Part shown: positions 44,773 to 54,345 of the stretch, one piece after another
Position numbering within the stretch: position 1 is the stretch's first letter
Layout of the letters: every line of letters starts with the position of its first letter
Assembly: GCA_030537855.1 (NCBI GenBank)
Contig: JAUNVD010000004.1
Coordinates: forward strand, 1 to 64,000
Direction: 5' to 3'
Origin: Tissierellia bacterium
GTDB taxonomy: Bacteria; Bacillota; Clostridia; Tissierellales; Peptoniphilaceae
Length of the DNA stretch: 64,000 nucleotides
Program-made: the position numbers and the translations under genes
Notes under the pieces: model-generated
Told to the model about the DNA's origin: nothing
Databases searched by the model: none
The model's input: the letters and a program-made list of their open reading frames with translations, nothing else

Positions 44773-45801
44773 ATGAAATTAACATATTCCGATGCTGGAG
44801 TGGATATTCGAGAAGGTAATCGTGCTGTGGAATTGATGAAAGAATCTGTTAGGTCTACTTATACCTCAGGAGTTATTGGTGATATCGGATTATTTAGTGG
44901 AGGTTTTAGTTTAAAAGAGTTCACTTCCATGGAAGAACCTGTACTTTTAGCTTCTACTGATGGAGTGGGAACAAAGGTCCTTATTGGACAAGAAATGAAT
45001 ATCCATAATACACTAGGGATTGATTTAGTTGCTATGTGTGTCAATGATTTAATTTGCCAAGGGGCGAAACCTTTATTCTTTTTAGACTATATTGCTACAG
45101 GAAAATTAAAAGGGGAAAAAATAGGGAAAATTGTTGATGGAATTGCTGAAGGTTGTCGCCAAGGTAATCTAGCTCTTATTGGTGGAGAAACAGCTGAAAT
45201 GCCTGGACTATATCAAGAAGATGAGTATGATTTAGCAGGATTTTCTGTAGGAATTGCTGATAAAAAGAATCTTATTACAGGAGAAGATATTGAACCTGGA
45301 GATATTATTCTTGGCTTAGCTTCTACAGGACTTCATTCTAACGGGTATTCTTTAGCAAGAAAATTATTTTTAGAAGAACTAGGATATTCTTTAGATCTTT
45401 TTATTCCTGAATTAGGAGAAAGTATTGGGGAAGCTTTACTACGTCCAACAAAAATCTATGTGAAAGAAATTCAATCTTTAATGGAAAAATTCACTATTAA
45501 GGGAATATCTAATATTACTGGTGGTGGATTTTATGAGAATATTCCAAGAATATTGAAAAAGGGTTTAGGTGCAAAGATCAAGGAAAACTCTTGGGATAAA
45601 GGAGCACTTTTTAATTTTATTATAAAAACGGATAAAATAGAAAAGAAAGAGCTTTACCGTTCTTTTAATATGGGAATTGGTATAATCCTTGTTATTTCCC
45701 CTAAGGATGAAATCGAAGTATTAAAGGAATTGGAAAGTCTTCACTGGAAAGGGTATTCCATTGGGAAGGTCATCCTAGGGGAAGGAGTGTCCTTTACATG
45801 A
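44773..45801 (+). CDS. purM: Phosphoribosylformylglycinamidine cyclo-ligase PurM
   Basis: AIR synthetase closes the imidazole ring (FGAM to AIR). The product has 342 residues, the normal size. It shows LTYSDAGVDIREGNRAVELM at the start, TDGVGTKVLIG, GGETAEMPGLY (about 137-147) and the C-terminal block NITGGGFYENIPRIL. The ATG follows AAGGAGGCTTAT. The stop overlaps the purN start by 4 bases (ATGA). Confidence 0.96.
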   Translation: MKLTYSDAGVDIREGNRAVELMKESVRSTYTSGVIGDIGLFSGGFSLKEFTSMEEPVLLASTDGVGTKVLIGQEMNIHNTLGIDLVAMCVNDLICQGAKPLFFLDYIATGKLKGEKIGKIVDGIAEGCRQGNLALIGGETAEMPGLYQEDEYDLAGFSVGIADKKNLITGEDIEPGDIILGLASTGLHSNGYSLARKLFLEELGYSLDLFIPELGESIGEALLRPTKIYVKEIQSLMEKFTIKGISNITGGGFYENIPRILKKGLGAKIKENSWDKGALFNFIIKTDKIEKKELYRSFNMGIGIILVISPKDEIEVLKELESLHWKGYSIGKVILGEGVSFT

Positions 45802-46367
45802 GACTGGCAGTCTTTATTTCTGGAGGAGGAACTAATTTACAAGCTTTGATTGAGGGGGAAAGGGATCATTTATTTCGTTCAAAGATTGTTTTAGTCCTGT
45901 CTTCAAATCCTAATGCGTATGGGATAAAACGAGGAAGGAATGCTGGAATCCCCACCTTTATTTCTAAAAATGAAGAAAAAATCTTAGACCTTTGTAATTA
46001 TTATAAGGTGGAAGGAATTGTTCTAGCTGGTTATTTACAAATAGTTACAAACACTCTGTTAATTCCCTATAAAAATAAAATCATAAATATACATCCTTCA
46101 CTTCTCCCGAAGTATGGAGGTCTTGGAATGTATGGTATGAAAGTTCATGAAAAAGTTTTTGAAAATAAGGAAAGGTATAGTGGTGCTACAGTACATATGG
46201 TTACTGAAGAAGTAGATGGTGGAAAAATGATCCTTCAGGAAGCCATTGATATTTCAAATTGTAAAAATCCAAAGGAAATTCAAGAAAAAGTACTTACTGT
46301 AGAACATAACATATTTCCAAAAGGAATTAAAATATGGGAGGCAAGTAATGAAACATGCATTGATTAG
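45798..46367 (+). CDS. purN: Phosphoribosylglycinamide formyltransferase PurN
   Basis: GAR transformylase uses 10-formyl-THF. The product has 189 residues. Asn and His of NIHPSLLPKYGG and the Asp of VTEEVDGGKMIL are the catalytic residues. The substrate loop is GLGMYGMKVHE, as in some clostridial PurN, in place of the commoner GLHG. The operon position (after purM with a 4-base overlap) supports the call. The 3' end overlaps purH by 20 bases. Confidence 0.94.
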   Translation: MRLAVFISGGGTNLQALIEGERDHLFRSKIVLVLSSNPNAYGIKRGRNAGIPTFISKNEEKILDLCNYYKVEGIVLAGYLQIVTNTLLIPYKNKIINIHPSLLPKYGGLGMYGMKVHEKVFENKERYSGATVHMVTEEVDGGKMILQEAIDISNCKNPKEIQEKVLTVEHNIFPKGIKIWEASNETCID

Positions 46368-47871
46368 CGTTACAAATAAAGAAGGAATTGTAGAATTTGC
46401 TCGGAAGTTGGTGGAAAATAATTATAAGATTATTTCCACTGGAGGGACTTTAAAAGTATTGGAAGAAGGTAAGGTACCTGTTACAGGGATTGAGGAGTAT
46501 ACAAAGTTTCCAGAAATTTTAGATGGACGAGTGAAGACACTACATCCAAAGGTACATGGTGGCTTGCTCTTTAAAAGAGATACTCGTGAACATGTAAATA
46601 CAATTGAAGAACTTGATATTACTCCTATTGATATGGTAGTTGTCAATTTATACCGTTTTGAAGAAAGCTATAAAGAAGGGAAAAGTCAAGAGGAGATAAT
46701 TGAGAGTATTGATATTGGCGGGCCATCTATGATTCGTTCAGCTGCAAAGAATTTTAAGGATGTTTTAGTAGTAACGGATCCTCTTGATTATGATGAAGTT
46801 GTAAAAAAAATAGAAGATAACTCTGTTGATAAAGAATATCGAGAATACTTGGCTATGAAGGCTTTTTCACTTACTGCATACTATGATTCTATGATTTCCA
46901 GATATTTTATGGAAACGACAATGAAAGAAGGACCTTATTTTTCCTTTGGTCTAAAGTTAGAAGGACATTTACGCTATGGAGAAAACCCCCATCAAAATGC
47001 AAAATTATATAAAGACGGATTTGTAGATTCCTATTATTCTAATATGGAACAAATCCAAGGAAAGGAATTATCTTTTAATAATTTAAATGATTTAAATACA
47101 GCAGTGGAATTAGCAGGAGAATATTCTAAGGAGGAAGGAATCATATGTGTAGCTTTGAAACATGCCACTCCTTGTGGAGTAGGACTTGGAGGCTCCACCT
47201 TAGAAGCCTATGAAAAGGCCTTTGAAGGAGATCCTCTATCTATTTTTGGTGGAGTACTTGCTTTTAATGATGTGGTAGATGGAGAAACTGCAAAGAAAAT
47301 GACGGAGATTTTCTTAGAAGTGATTGCAGCTCCAGATTTCACAGATGAAGCATTATCTATTTTCAAAGAAAAGAATAATTTACGATTATTAAAAATTGAT
47401 GTTTCGAAAGAAAGAGTTCCTTTTGATATGAAATATGTAAGTGGAAAGGTACTCTTCCAAGAAAGTGATCGAAAAACTCACGAAGATTTTTCCATTGTTA
47501 CAAAGAAAAAACCTACAACTCAAGAAGAAAAAGACTTATCTTTTGGAATGAAGGTTTGTAAATATGCTCGTTCCAATGCCATTGTTATTGTTAAAGATGG
47601 AATGACCCTTGGAGTTGGTGGAGGACAAACCTCTAGGATTTGGGCCTTAGAATCTATTTTTAATAATCATCCAGAACGTGATTTTTCTGGAGCTGTCCTT
47701 GCAAGTGATGCCTTTTTCCCCTTTGATGATGTTGTAAAGGCAGCTAAGAAAAAGGGAATTACTTCAATCATTCAACCTGGGGGATCCATTCGAGATGAAG
47801 ACTCTATTAAAGCATGTGATGAAGCAGGGATTTCCATGGTATTTACAGGTGTAAGACATTTCCGTCATTAA
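46348..47871 (+). CDS. purH: Bifunctional AICAR transformylase/IMP cyclohydrolase PurH
   Basis: PurH does the last two steps to IMP. The product has 507 residues, standard. The cyclohydrolase part (1-200) begins KHALISVTNKEGIVEFARKL and has VKTLHPKVHGGLL. The transformylase part has RYGENPHQNAKLYKDG, ALKHATPCGVGLG (about 268-280, Lys-His pair) and SDAFFPFDD near the end. It closes with TGVRHFRH, as the family does. The start has GGGAGGCAAGTA upstream inside the purN end. Confidence 0.96.
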   Translation: MKHALISVTNKEGIVEFARKLVENNYKIISTGGTLKVLEEGKVPVTGIEEYTKFPEILDGRVKTLHPKVHGGLLFKRDTREHVNTIEELDITPIDMVVVNLYRFEESYKEGKSQEEIIESIDIGGPSMIRSAAKNFKDVLVVTDPLDYDEVVKKIEDNSVDKEYREYLAMKAFSLTAYYDSMISRYFMETTMKEGPYFSFGLKLEGHLRYGENPHQNAKLYKDGFVDSYYSNMEQIQGKELSFNNLNDLNTAVELAGEYSKEEGIICVALKHATPCGVGLGGSTLEAYEKAFEGDPLSIFGGVLAFNDVVDGETAKKMTEIFLEVIAAPDFTDEALSIFKEKNNLRLLKIDVSKERVPFDMKYVSGKVLFQESDRKTHEDFSIVTKKKPTTQEEKDLSFGMKVCKYARSNAIVIVKDGMTLGVGGGQTSRIWALESIFNNHPERDFSGAVLASDAFFPFDDVVKAAKKKGITSIIQPGGSIRDEDSIKACDEAGISMVFTGVRHFRH

Positions 47872-47884
47872 AAAGGAGCAAGGG

Positions 47885-50800
47885 ATGAAAATTTTAATTA
47901 TAGGTAGTGGTGGAAGAGAGCATGCTCTAGGAATGGCATTGGCAAAAGAAAATAGGAAGCTTTATTTTGCCCCTGGAAATGGTGGGACAGAAGAGATTGG
48001 TACAAATATTAATATATTACCAACAGATATTTCAGGGTTACTAAAGTTTGCAGAACAAGAGGGTATTGATTATACCGTTGTGGGACCTGAAGATCCATTG
48101 GTTCAAGGAATCGTAGATGAATTTGAAAATCGAGGAATGGAAATTTTTGGTCCAAGAAAAGAAGGGGCTTTACTAGAAGGAAGTAAAGAATTTGCCAAAG
48201 AATTTTGTATTCGCCATAAGATTCCAACAGCAAAGTACTTTGTTTCTTCTAATAGGGATGATGGAAGAGATAGGGCTTTAGAATTTTTAAAGGAAGACGG
48301 CATTGTTGTCTTGAAAGCAGATGGACTTTGTGCTGGAAAAGGGGTAACCATTGCGAAATCAGAAGAAGATATAGAAATCTTTCTAAGGGAAATGTTTGAT
48401 GAAAATAAATATGGTAAAAAACGTCTCCTTGTGGAAAAATTTTTACCAGGTTTCGAAGTAAGTTATCTTTGTTTTACCGATGGACATGTAATTCGTCCTT
48501 TAGCTTCTTCTAGAGATCATAAAAAAATATTTGAAGGAGAAAGAGGGCCAAATACTGGAGGAATGGGAACCTATAGCCCTAATGATGGAGCTGACATTTA
48601 CAGAGATGAAGTAGAAGAAAAAATCTTGAATCCATTTTTAAAAGGGTTACAAGAAGATGAGATAGATTTTCGAGGGTTAATCTTTATTGGTTGTATGATT
48701 ACTAAGGAAGGTATCTCTGTCTTAGAATTTAATACAAGATTTGGTGATCCGGAAACCCAATCTGTTCTCCATCGTCTAGATACAGATTTACTTGAAGTGA
48801 TGATGGGAACATCTAGAGGACAATTAAAAAATATAGAAGTGAAAGAAAATAATCATAAAGTTGTTTCTGTGGTGCTCGCTTCCAAAGGATATCCAGGGGA
48901 ATATGAAAAAGATAAGATTATAACAGGATTAGATTCTGTTAAAGATGTTTTTGTATACCATGCAGGAACGATGAAAAAAGGAAATCATATCCTTACAAAT
49001 GGAGGACGTGTTCTTTGTATTACGGCCATTGGAAAAACTTTTTCAGAAGCTTATAAAAAAGCCTATCGTGAAGTGAAAAAGATTTATTTTGAGGGAATGG
49101 TCTATCGACAGGATATTGGTCCTCTTGTACAAAGGGTTTATGTGAAAAAGAAAAAAGAATTTGACCAGGAAGGTCCTTTAATAAAAAAAGAGTTGACTGA
49201 ATCCCTTTCATTCCCTATAGAAGAAGTGGAAATCTATCATCGATATGATATTGAACATCTTCCTAAAGAATTATTAGAAGAAGTTATAACAAAGGTATTG
49301 TCCGAGCCTCCTGTAGATGAAGCTTACAGTGGGAAAGAGGCGTTTCTTTTAGAAAAGAATTTGGACCATCCCATTGTTATTGAGTACTTACCTGGACAGT
49401 TTGACCAAAGGGAACAGGGTATGATCGACACCATTGCTGTTACCACTGGTTTGGAAACTTTAGGTAAAGTGGCAAAGGTCCTTAATATAAAAGGAGATAT
49501 TTCTATAGAAGATCTTATAAAAATCAAAGATTATTTTATCAATCCTGTAGATCAACAAGAAGGTCAATTACTAGGAATTCCCACAACATTAAAAAAATCC
49601 TATAAGAAAAATATGAAAAACCCAATATATCAAGGATTTTGTCAATGGTCAAAAGATGAATTAAAAGACTTTTTAAAAGAATATGGACTTGCCATGTCTT
49701 TCGAAGATATAGAGATGGTTCAATCTTATTATAAAACAATAGGACGTGACCCTAACGAAGTGGAGCTTGCTGTTTTAGATACCTATTGGTCAGATCATTG
49801 TCGCCATACCACCTTTAACACGGAAATCCAAGTAGAGGAATTTTCTGATAAAAGCCTTTTAGATCAAAGAATTAAAAAAGCATATAAAGAGTATGAGAAT
49901 TTACATGATAAAATATCTTCTCATAAAAACCAAAGCTTTATGGATCTTGGAACTATAGTGGCTAAGGAATTAAGGGAAAAGGGAAAACTTGACGATGTAG
50001 AGGTTTCTGACGAAATCAATGCTTGTTCAGTAGAAGTATCTGCAAGGATTCAGAATCCTAAAACAAAGGTTGAAAAGAATATTCCATATTTATTTATGTT
50101 TAAAAATGAAACACATAATCACCCTACAGAAGTGGAACCTTTTGGAGGAGCCTCTACCTGTTTAGGAGGAGCGATTCGAGATCCCCTAAGTGGAAGGTCC
50201 TATGTGTATCAGGCTATGAGGGTCACTGGAGCAGCTAATCCTTTCAAAACAAAAACGATGGAAGGAAAATTACCTCAAAAAAAGATTATACAAGAAGCGA
50301 TGAAAGGTTATAGTTCTTATGGGAATCAAATAGGGTTGGCAACAGGATTAACAGAAGAATTATATCATCCAGGATATGTAGCAAAGAGAATGGAAGTAGG
50401 TGCTGTACTAGGTGCTGCTCCTAAATCACATGTAATTCGAAAAAAGCCTGAAAAAGGGGATGTTATTTTATTAATTGGTGGGCGTACTGGAAGGGACGGT
50501 GTCGGTGGAGCAACAGGTTCTTCTCAAGCCCATAATATGACTTCCATTGTTGAATCCTCTGCTGAAGTTCAAAAGGGAAATGCTCCTATGGAAAGAAAAC
50601 TCCAAAGACTTTTCCGAAAAAAAGAGGTGGCTTCTAAAATAAAGAAATGTAATGATTTTGGAGCAGGAGGAGTTGCTGTAGCCATTGGAGAACTAGCAGA
50701 TTCTTTGATTATTTACTTGGATCGTGTTCCCTTAAAATATATGGGGCTTAGTCCAAAGGAAATTGCTATTTCTGAATCCCAAGAAAGAATGGCAGTAGTG

Positions 50801-52798
50801 ATTGATAAAAAAGATTTAGACTTTTTTATAGAAGAATGTAAAAAAGAAAATCTTGAAGTTACCAATGTTTCCACAGTAACTGATACTGGATATATGGAAA
50901 TGAAAATAGGGGAGGAAACAGTTCTTAAACTATCCCGTGAATTCCTTGATTCTGCAGGTGCCTCTAGATCACAAAGGATTAAGGTTTTAAGTGAAGATGT
51001 ACCATGTTCTTTAACAGAAGATAGAGATGAAGATTTAAAGACGGTTCTTACAGAAAAATATCCTTCACAGAAAAACATGAGTCAACAATTTGACTCTACT
51101 ATTGGACGAGGTACTGTTTTAGCACCATATGGTGGAAGAAATCAAAGTACTCCTGTACGAGGTATGGTTGCTGCTCTTCCGTCTTTAGAAGGAGAATCCC
51201 AAACAGTTTCTATCATGACCTATGGTTTTGATCCTACTTTAAGTGAGGAAAGTCAATTTTTAGGTGGATATTATGCTGTGGTAGAATCTTTATGTAACTT
51301 TGCAGCTCTTGGAGGAAATCCTTTAAAAGCAAGACTTAGTTTTCAAGAATACTTCCAAAGTCTCGGAGAAGATGAAGAAACTTGGAGTAAACCATTAAAA
51401 TCTTTATTAGGAGCATTTACGATTACTAGAGAACTAGGTGTTCCACCGATTGGAGGAAAAGATTCTATGTCTGGAACTTTTCATGAATACCATGTTCCTC
51501 CTACATTAATTTCCTTTGCAGCAGGAGTAACTGATATTGAAAATATTATTTCACCAGAATTTAAAGGAAAGGGAAAAATAGGTATTATTGAAACGAAACT
51601 CTTGGAAGATGGCACCTTAGATATAGAAGAATTGAAGAAGAATTTTACCTTAATTCAAAGGGAAAACAATGGGAATATATTAGCACTATCTGCGATCAAT
51701 CATTATGGTCTTCTTCCAACAGCTTTTCTTATGGCTTTAGGGAATGATTTGGATTTTACTATAAATTCAAAAAATACAACAGGAACAAGATATGGTTCTT
51801 TTCTTGTGGAATACCAATATCCTGTTAAAGGAATCCAAGAGATTGGGAATTTTTCTAATAAAACAATAATAAATAATGTTGAAATACCAAGAAAAGAAAT
51901 TGAAAAAGAGCATTTGGGAAAACTAGATTCCATCTTTGCTCCTGAACTGAAAAGTAAACCTAAGATTAGAACTGGAAAGGTTCAAAGTCGGTATAGACCT
52001 TGTAAAAAGCCTGTACAAGTTCCGAAGGTTTTGATTCCTACATTTCCAGGAACCAATTGTGAATGGGATACTTTAGAAGCTTTTGAACGGGAAGGAGCTA
52101 AAGGAGAAATTCTTGTTTTCCGAAATAATACAATAGATGAAATTAAAGAGTCTATGGATCAATTAGCAAAGGCTATTTCTGAAAGTCAAATTTTAGTACT
52201 CCCAGGAGGATTTTCCTTAGGAGATGAACCAGATGGTTCTGCAAAATTCATAGCTAATGTTTTACGTAATAAAAAGGTGGCAAAAGCGATTGAAATATTA
52301 TTAACGGAAAATGATGGTTTGATTTTAGGGATCTGTAATGGATTCCAAGGTCTTATAAAATCTGGTTTATTACCATATGGTAAAGTTATGGACCTTAAAG
52401 AAGATTCACCTACATTAACGTATAATAATAGTGGACGTCATATAGCAAGATTTATTTCCACGAAGATACAAACCTTAGATAGTCCATGGTTATCTCAAGG
52501 AGATTTAGATCAAAGCTATATTCTTCCTATTTCCAATGGAGAAGGACGTTTTATTTGTAATGAAGAAGTTTATAGAGAATTATTGGCAAAAGATCAAATT
52601 GCAACTATTTATGAAGAAACTCCTAATGGTTCTTACTATGGAATTGAAGGCCTTCTTTCTCCAGATGGAAAGATTCTAGGAAAAATGGGTCATACAGAGC
52701 GAGTATTGGAAAATCGTTGTATCAATATTCCAAATCAAGTTATCCAACCAATAATTGCATCAGGAGTTGCTTATATGAAAGGAAAAAAGAATGATTGA
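47885..52798 (+). CDS. purDL: PurD-PurL fusion: GAR synthetase joined to FGAM synthase
   Basis: The frame has 1637 codons without interruption. Residues 1-417 are PurD (GSGGREHALGMALAKE, ATP-grasp GLCAGKGVTIAKS, LEFNTRFGDPETQ), ending FEGMVYRQDIG. From Val418 it is long, clostridial-type PurL: PurS-like part (418-560), AIRS domains with LAVLDTYWSDHCRHTTFN and THNHPTEVEPFGGAST, second AIRS part GVPPIGGKDSMSGT, then glutaminase from about 1378 (VPKVLIPTFPGTNCEWDT) with nucleophile Cys in LGICNGFQG. It thus does steps 2 and 4 of purine synthesis. No linker exists. In-frame GTG codon 420 has AAAGGG five bases upstream, so separate PurL may also be made. Confidence 0.93.
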   Translation: MKILIIGSGGREHALGMALAKENRKLYFAPGNGGTEEIGTNINILPTDISGLLKFAEQEGIDYTVVGPEDPLVQGIVDEFENRGMEIFGPRKEGALLEGSKEFAKEFCIRHKIPTAKYFVSSNRDDGRDRALEFLKEDGIVVLKADGLCAGKGVTIAKSEEDIEIFLREMFDENKYGKKRLLVEKFLPGFEVSYLCFTDGHVIRPLASSRDHKKIFEGERGPNTGGMGTYSPNDGADIYRDEVEEKILNPFLKGLQEDEIDFRGLIFIGCMITKEGISVLEFNTRFGDPETQSVLHRLDTDLLEVMMGTSRGQLKNIEVKENNHKVVSVVLASKGYPGEYEKDKIITGLDSVKDVFVYHAGTMKKGNHILTNGGRVLCITAIGKTFSEAYKKAYREVKKIYFEGMVYRQDIGPLVQRVYVKKKKEFDQEGPLIKKELTESLSFPIEEVEIYHRYDIEHLPKELLEEVITKVLSEPPVDEAYSGKEAFLLEKNLDHPIVIEYLPGQFDQREQGMIDTIAVTTGLETLGKVAKVLNIKGDISIEDLIKIKDYFINPVDQQEGQLLGIPTTLKKSYKKNMKNPIYQGFCQWSKDELKDFLKEYGLAMSFEDIEMVQSYYKTIGRDPNEVELAVLDTYWSDHCRHTTFNTEIQVEEFSDKSLLDQRIKKAYKEYENLHDKISSHKNQSFMDLGTIVAKELREKGKLDDVEVSDEINACSVEVSARIQNPKTKVEKNIPYLFMFKNETHNHPTEVEPFGGASTCLGGAIRDPLSGRSYVYQAMRVTGAANPFKTKTMEGKLPQKKIIQEAMKGYSSYGNQIGLATGLTEELYHPGYVAKRMEVGAVLGAAPKSHVIRKKPEKGDVILLIGGRTGRDGVGGATGSSQAHNMTSIVESSAEVQKGNAPMERKLQRLFRKKEVASKIKKCNDFGAGGVAVAIGELADSLIIYLDRVPLKYMGLSPKEIAISESQERMAVVIDKKDLDFFIEECKKENLEVTNVSTVTDTGYMEMKIGEETVLKLSREFLDSAGASRSQRIKVLSEDVPCSLTEDRDEDLKTVLTEKYPSQKNMSQQFDSTIGRGTVLAPYGGRNQSTPVRGMVAALPSLEGESQTVSIMTYGFDPTLSEESQFLGGYYAVVESLCNFAALGGNPLKARLSFQEYFQSLGEDEETWSKPLKSLLGAFTITRELGVPPIGGKDSMSGTFHEYHVPPTLISFAAGVTDIENIISPEFKGKGKIGIIETKLLEDGTLDIEELKKNFTLIQRENNGNILALSAINHYGLLPTAFLMALGNDLDFTINSKNTTGTRYGSFLVEYQYPVKGIQEIGNFSNKTIINNVEIPRKEIEKEHLGKLDSIFAPELKSKPKIRTGKVQSRYRPCKKPVQVPKVLIPTFPGTNCEWDTLEAFEREGAKGEILVFRNNTIDEIKESMDQLAKAISESQILVLPGGFSLGDEPDGSAKFIANVLRNKKVAKAIEILLTENDGLILGICNGFQGLIKSGLLPYGKVMDLKEDSPTLTYNNSGRHIARFISTKIQTLDSPWLSQGDLDQSYILPISNGEGRFICNEEVYRELLAKDQIATIYEETPNGSYYGIEGLLSPDGKILGKMGHTERVLENRCINIPNQVIQPIIASGVAYMKGKKND
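49131..49144 (+). promoter_or_regulatory. Possible internal ribosome site and GTG start for PurL
   Basis: AAAGGG (49131-49136), then five bases, then GTG (49142-49144) lie in frame at the domain junction, where free-standing PurL would begin (VKKKKEFDQ). It could be the relic of the PurL start or still be in use. Confidence 0.4.
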
Positions 52799-54221
52799 TT
52801 ATCAAAGATATAATAATCCTTTAAATACTCGATATGCCTCTCGGGAAATGTCTTATTTATTTTCCGAAGAGAAAAAATTTCAAACCTATCGGAAGCTTTG
52901 GCTAGCTTTGGCAAAAGGGGAAAAGAAACTTGGACTTCCTATTACAGAAGAACAAATTTTAGAATTAGAAGAAAATATTGAAAATATTGATTTTAAACGA
53001 GCTGAGGAAATCGAAAGTTTAGTTCGCCATGATGTGATGGCTCATGTAAAAGCTTATGGAGAACTTACACCTAAAGCTGCTGGGATTATTCACCTTGGTG
53101 CAACATCTTGTTATGTTACTGATAATACAGATTTATTGATTATGAGGGAAGGGTTAGATTTACTTTTATCGAAATTTCCTACATTAATAAAACAATTACG
53201 TGATTTTGCCTGGGAATATAGAGATTTACCTACCTTAGGGTATACCCACTACCAACCAGCACAGCCAGTAACCTTAGGAAAACGGGCTTGTCTTTGGCTT
53301 CAAGATTTAATCTATGACTATGAAGAATTAAAATACCGTAGAAATAAGTTAAGACTACGTGGAGTAAAAGGAACGACAGGAACTCAAGCCTCTTTTATGG
53401 AACTTTTCAATGGAAATGAAGAAAAGGTAAAGGAATTAGATCAAATCGTTTGTAAGGAAATGGGATTTGAAACATCCTATCCTATTACAGGACAAACTTA
53501 TTCTAGAAAAATTGATACTTTAATACTACAGGCCCTTGGAGGAGTTGGACAAAGCTTGCATAAAATGACCAATGATTTACGAATTATGCAACATTTAAAA
53601 GAAGTAGAAGAACCTTTTGAAGAATTCCAAATTGGAAGTTCAGCTATGGCATATAAAAGAAATCCTATGAGGTCGGAAAGAATTTCTTCCTTATCAAAGT
53701 ATGTAATATCTTTAGCTAATAATCCTGTATGGGTTCATAGCACCCAATGGTTAGAAAGAACCTTAGATGATTCAGCGAATAGACGTCTTTCCATTGGAGA
53801 AGGTTTTTTAACTACAGATGCTCTTTTAGAAATTGCTATTAATGTAACCTCTGGTCTTGTCGTCTACCCCCACAGGATCCAAAAACATTTAAAGGAAGAA
53901 TTACCATTTATGGCCACAGAAAATATTTTAATGGAAGAAGTGAAACGAGGAGGAAATCGACAAGTACTCCATGAAAGAATTCGTAAACACTCTCAAGAAA
54001 CAGCTAGAGCTGTGAAAGAAAAAGGCAAAAGGAATGATCTTATTTCACGAATTGGAGAAGATGAGAATTTCACATTGACAAAAGAAGAGTTAGTAAAACT
54101 AGTAGATGCTCAAAAATTTATTGGAAGAGCTTCCTCTCAAGTACAGGAGTTTCTCGAAGATATTGTAGATCCAATTCTAGAAGATAAAAGAACAGATTAT
54201 ACATCTACCTTAAATGTATAA
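52791..54221 (+). CDS. purB: Adenylosuccinate lyase PurB
   Basis: PurB cleaves SAICAR in IMP synthesis and adenylosuccinate in AMP synthesis. The product has 476 residues, the longer form. It has RHDVMAHVKAYG and HLGATSCYVTDNTD (catalytic region), THYQPAQPVTLGKRA, and the signature GSSAMAYKRNPMRSERIS (about 286-303) with the flexible-loop serine. The ATG overlaps the purDL stop by 8 bases. It is the last gene of the operon, closed by a perfect-stem terminator. Confidence 0.96.
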   Translation: MIDYQRYNNPLNTRYASREMSYLFSEEKKFQTYRKLWLALAKGEKKLGLPITEEQILELEENIENIDFKRAEEIESLVRHDVMAHVKAYGELTPKAAGIIHLGATSCYVTDNTDLLIMREGLDLLLSKFPTLIKQLRDFAWEYRDLPTLGYTHYQPAQPVTLGKRACLWLQDLIYDYEELKYRRNKLRLRGVKGTTGTQASFMELFNGNEEKVKELDQIVCKEMGFETSYPITGQTYSRKIDTLILQALGGVGQSLHKMTNDLRIMQHLKEVEEPFEEFQIGSSAMAYKRNPMRSERISSLSKYVISLANNPVWVHSTQWLERTLDDSANRRLSIGEGFLTTDALLEIAINVTSGLVVYPHRIQKHLKEELPFMATENILMEEVKRGGNRQVLHERIRKHSQETARAVKEKGKRNDLISRIGEDENFTLTKEELVKLVDAQKFIGRASSQVQEFLEDIVDPILEDKRTDYTSTLNV

Positions 54222-54224
54222 GGA

Positions 54225-54262
54225 AAGATAAAACCCTGGTTTTCAAAAATCAGGGTTTTATC
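54225..54262 (+). terminator. Terminator of the purine operon
   Basis: A perfect 13-bp stem, AGATAAAACCCTG (54225-54237) with its complement (54250-54262). The T run is short and inside the stem. Confidence 0.85.
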
Positions 54263-54345
54263 TAATAATTATTTACAGTTTGGAAACAACTATGTTCAAC
54301 AAGGCATATCCATTATATAATATTAAAAAAAATAAGGAGATGTCT

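Noticed and set aside
49020-49740. Antisense frames across the purD-purL junction
   Set aside because: They lack ribosome sites and resemble no protein, while the plus-strand frame carries catalytic motifs on both sides.
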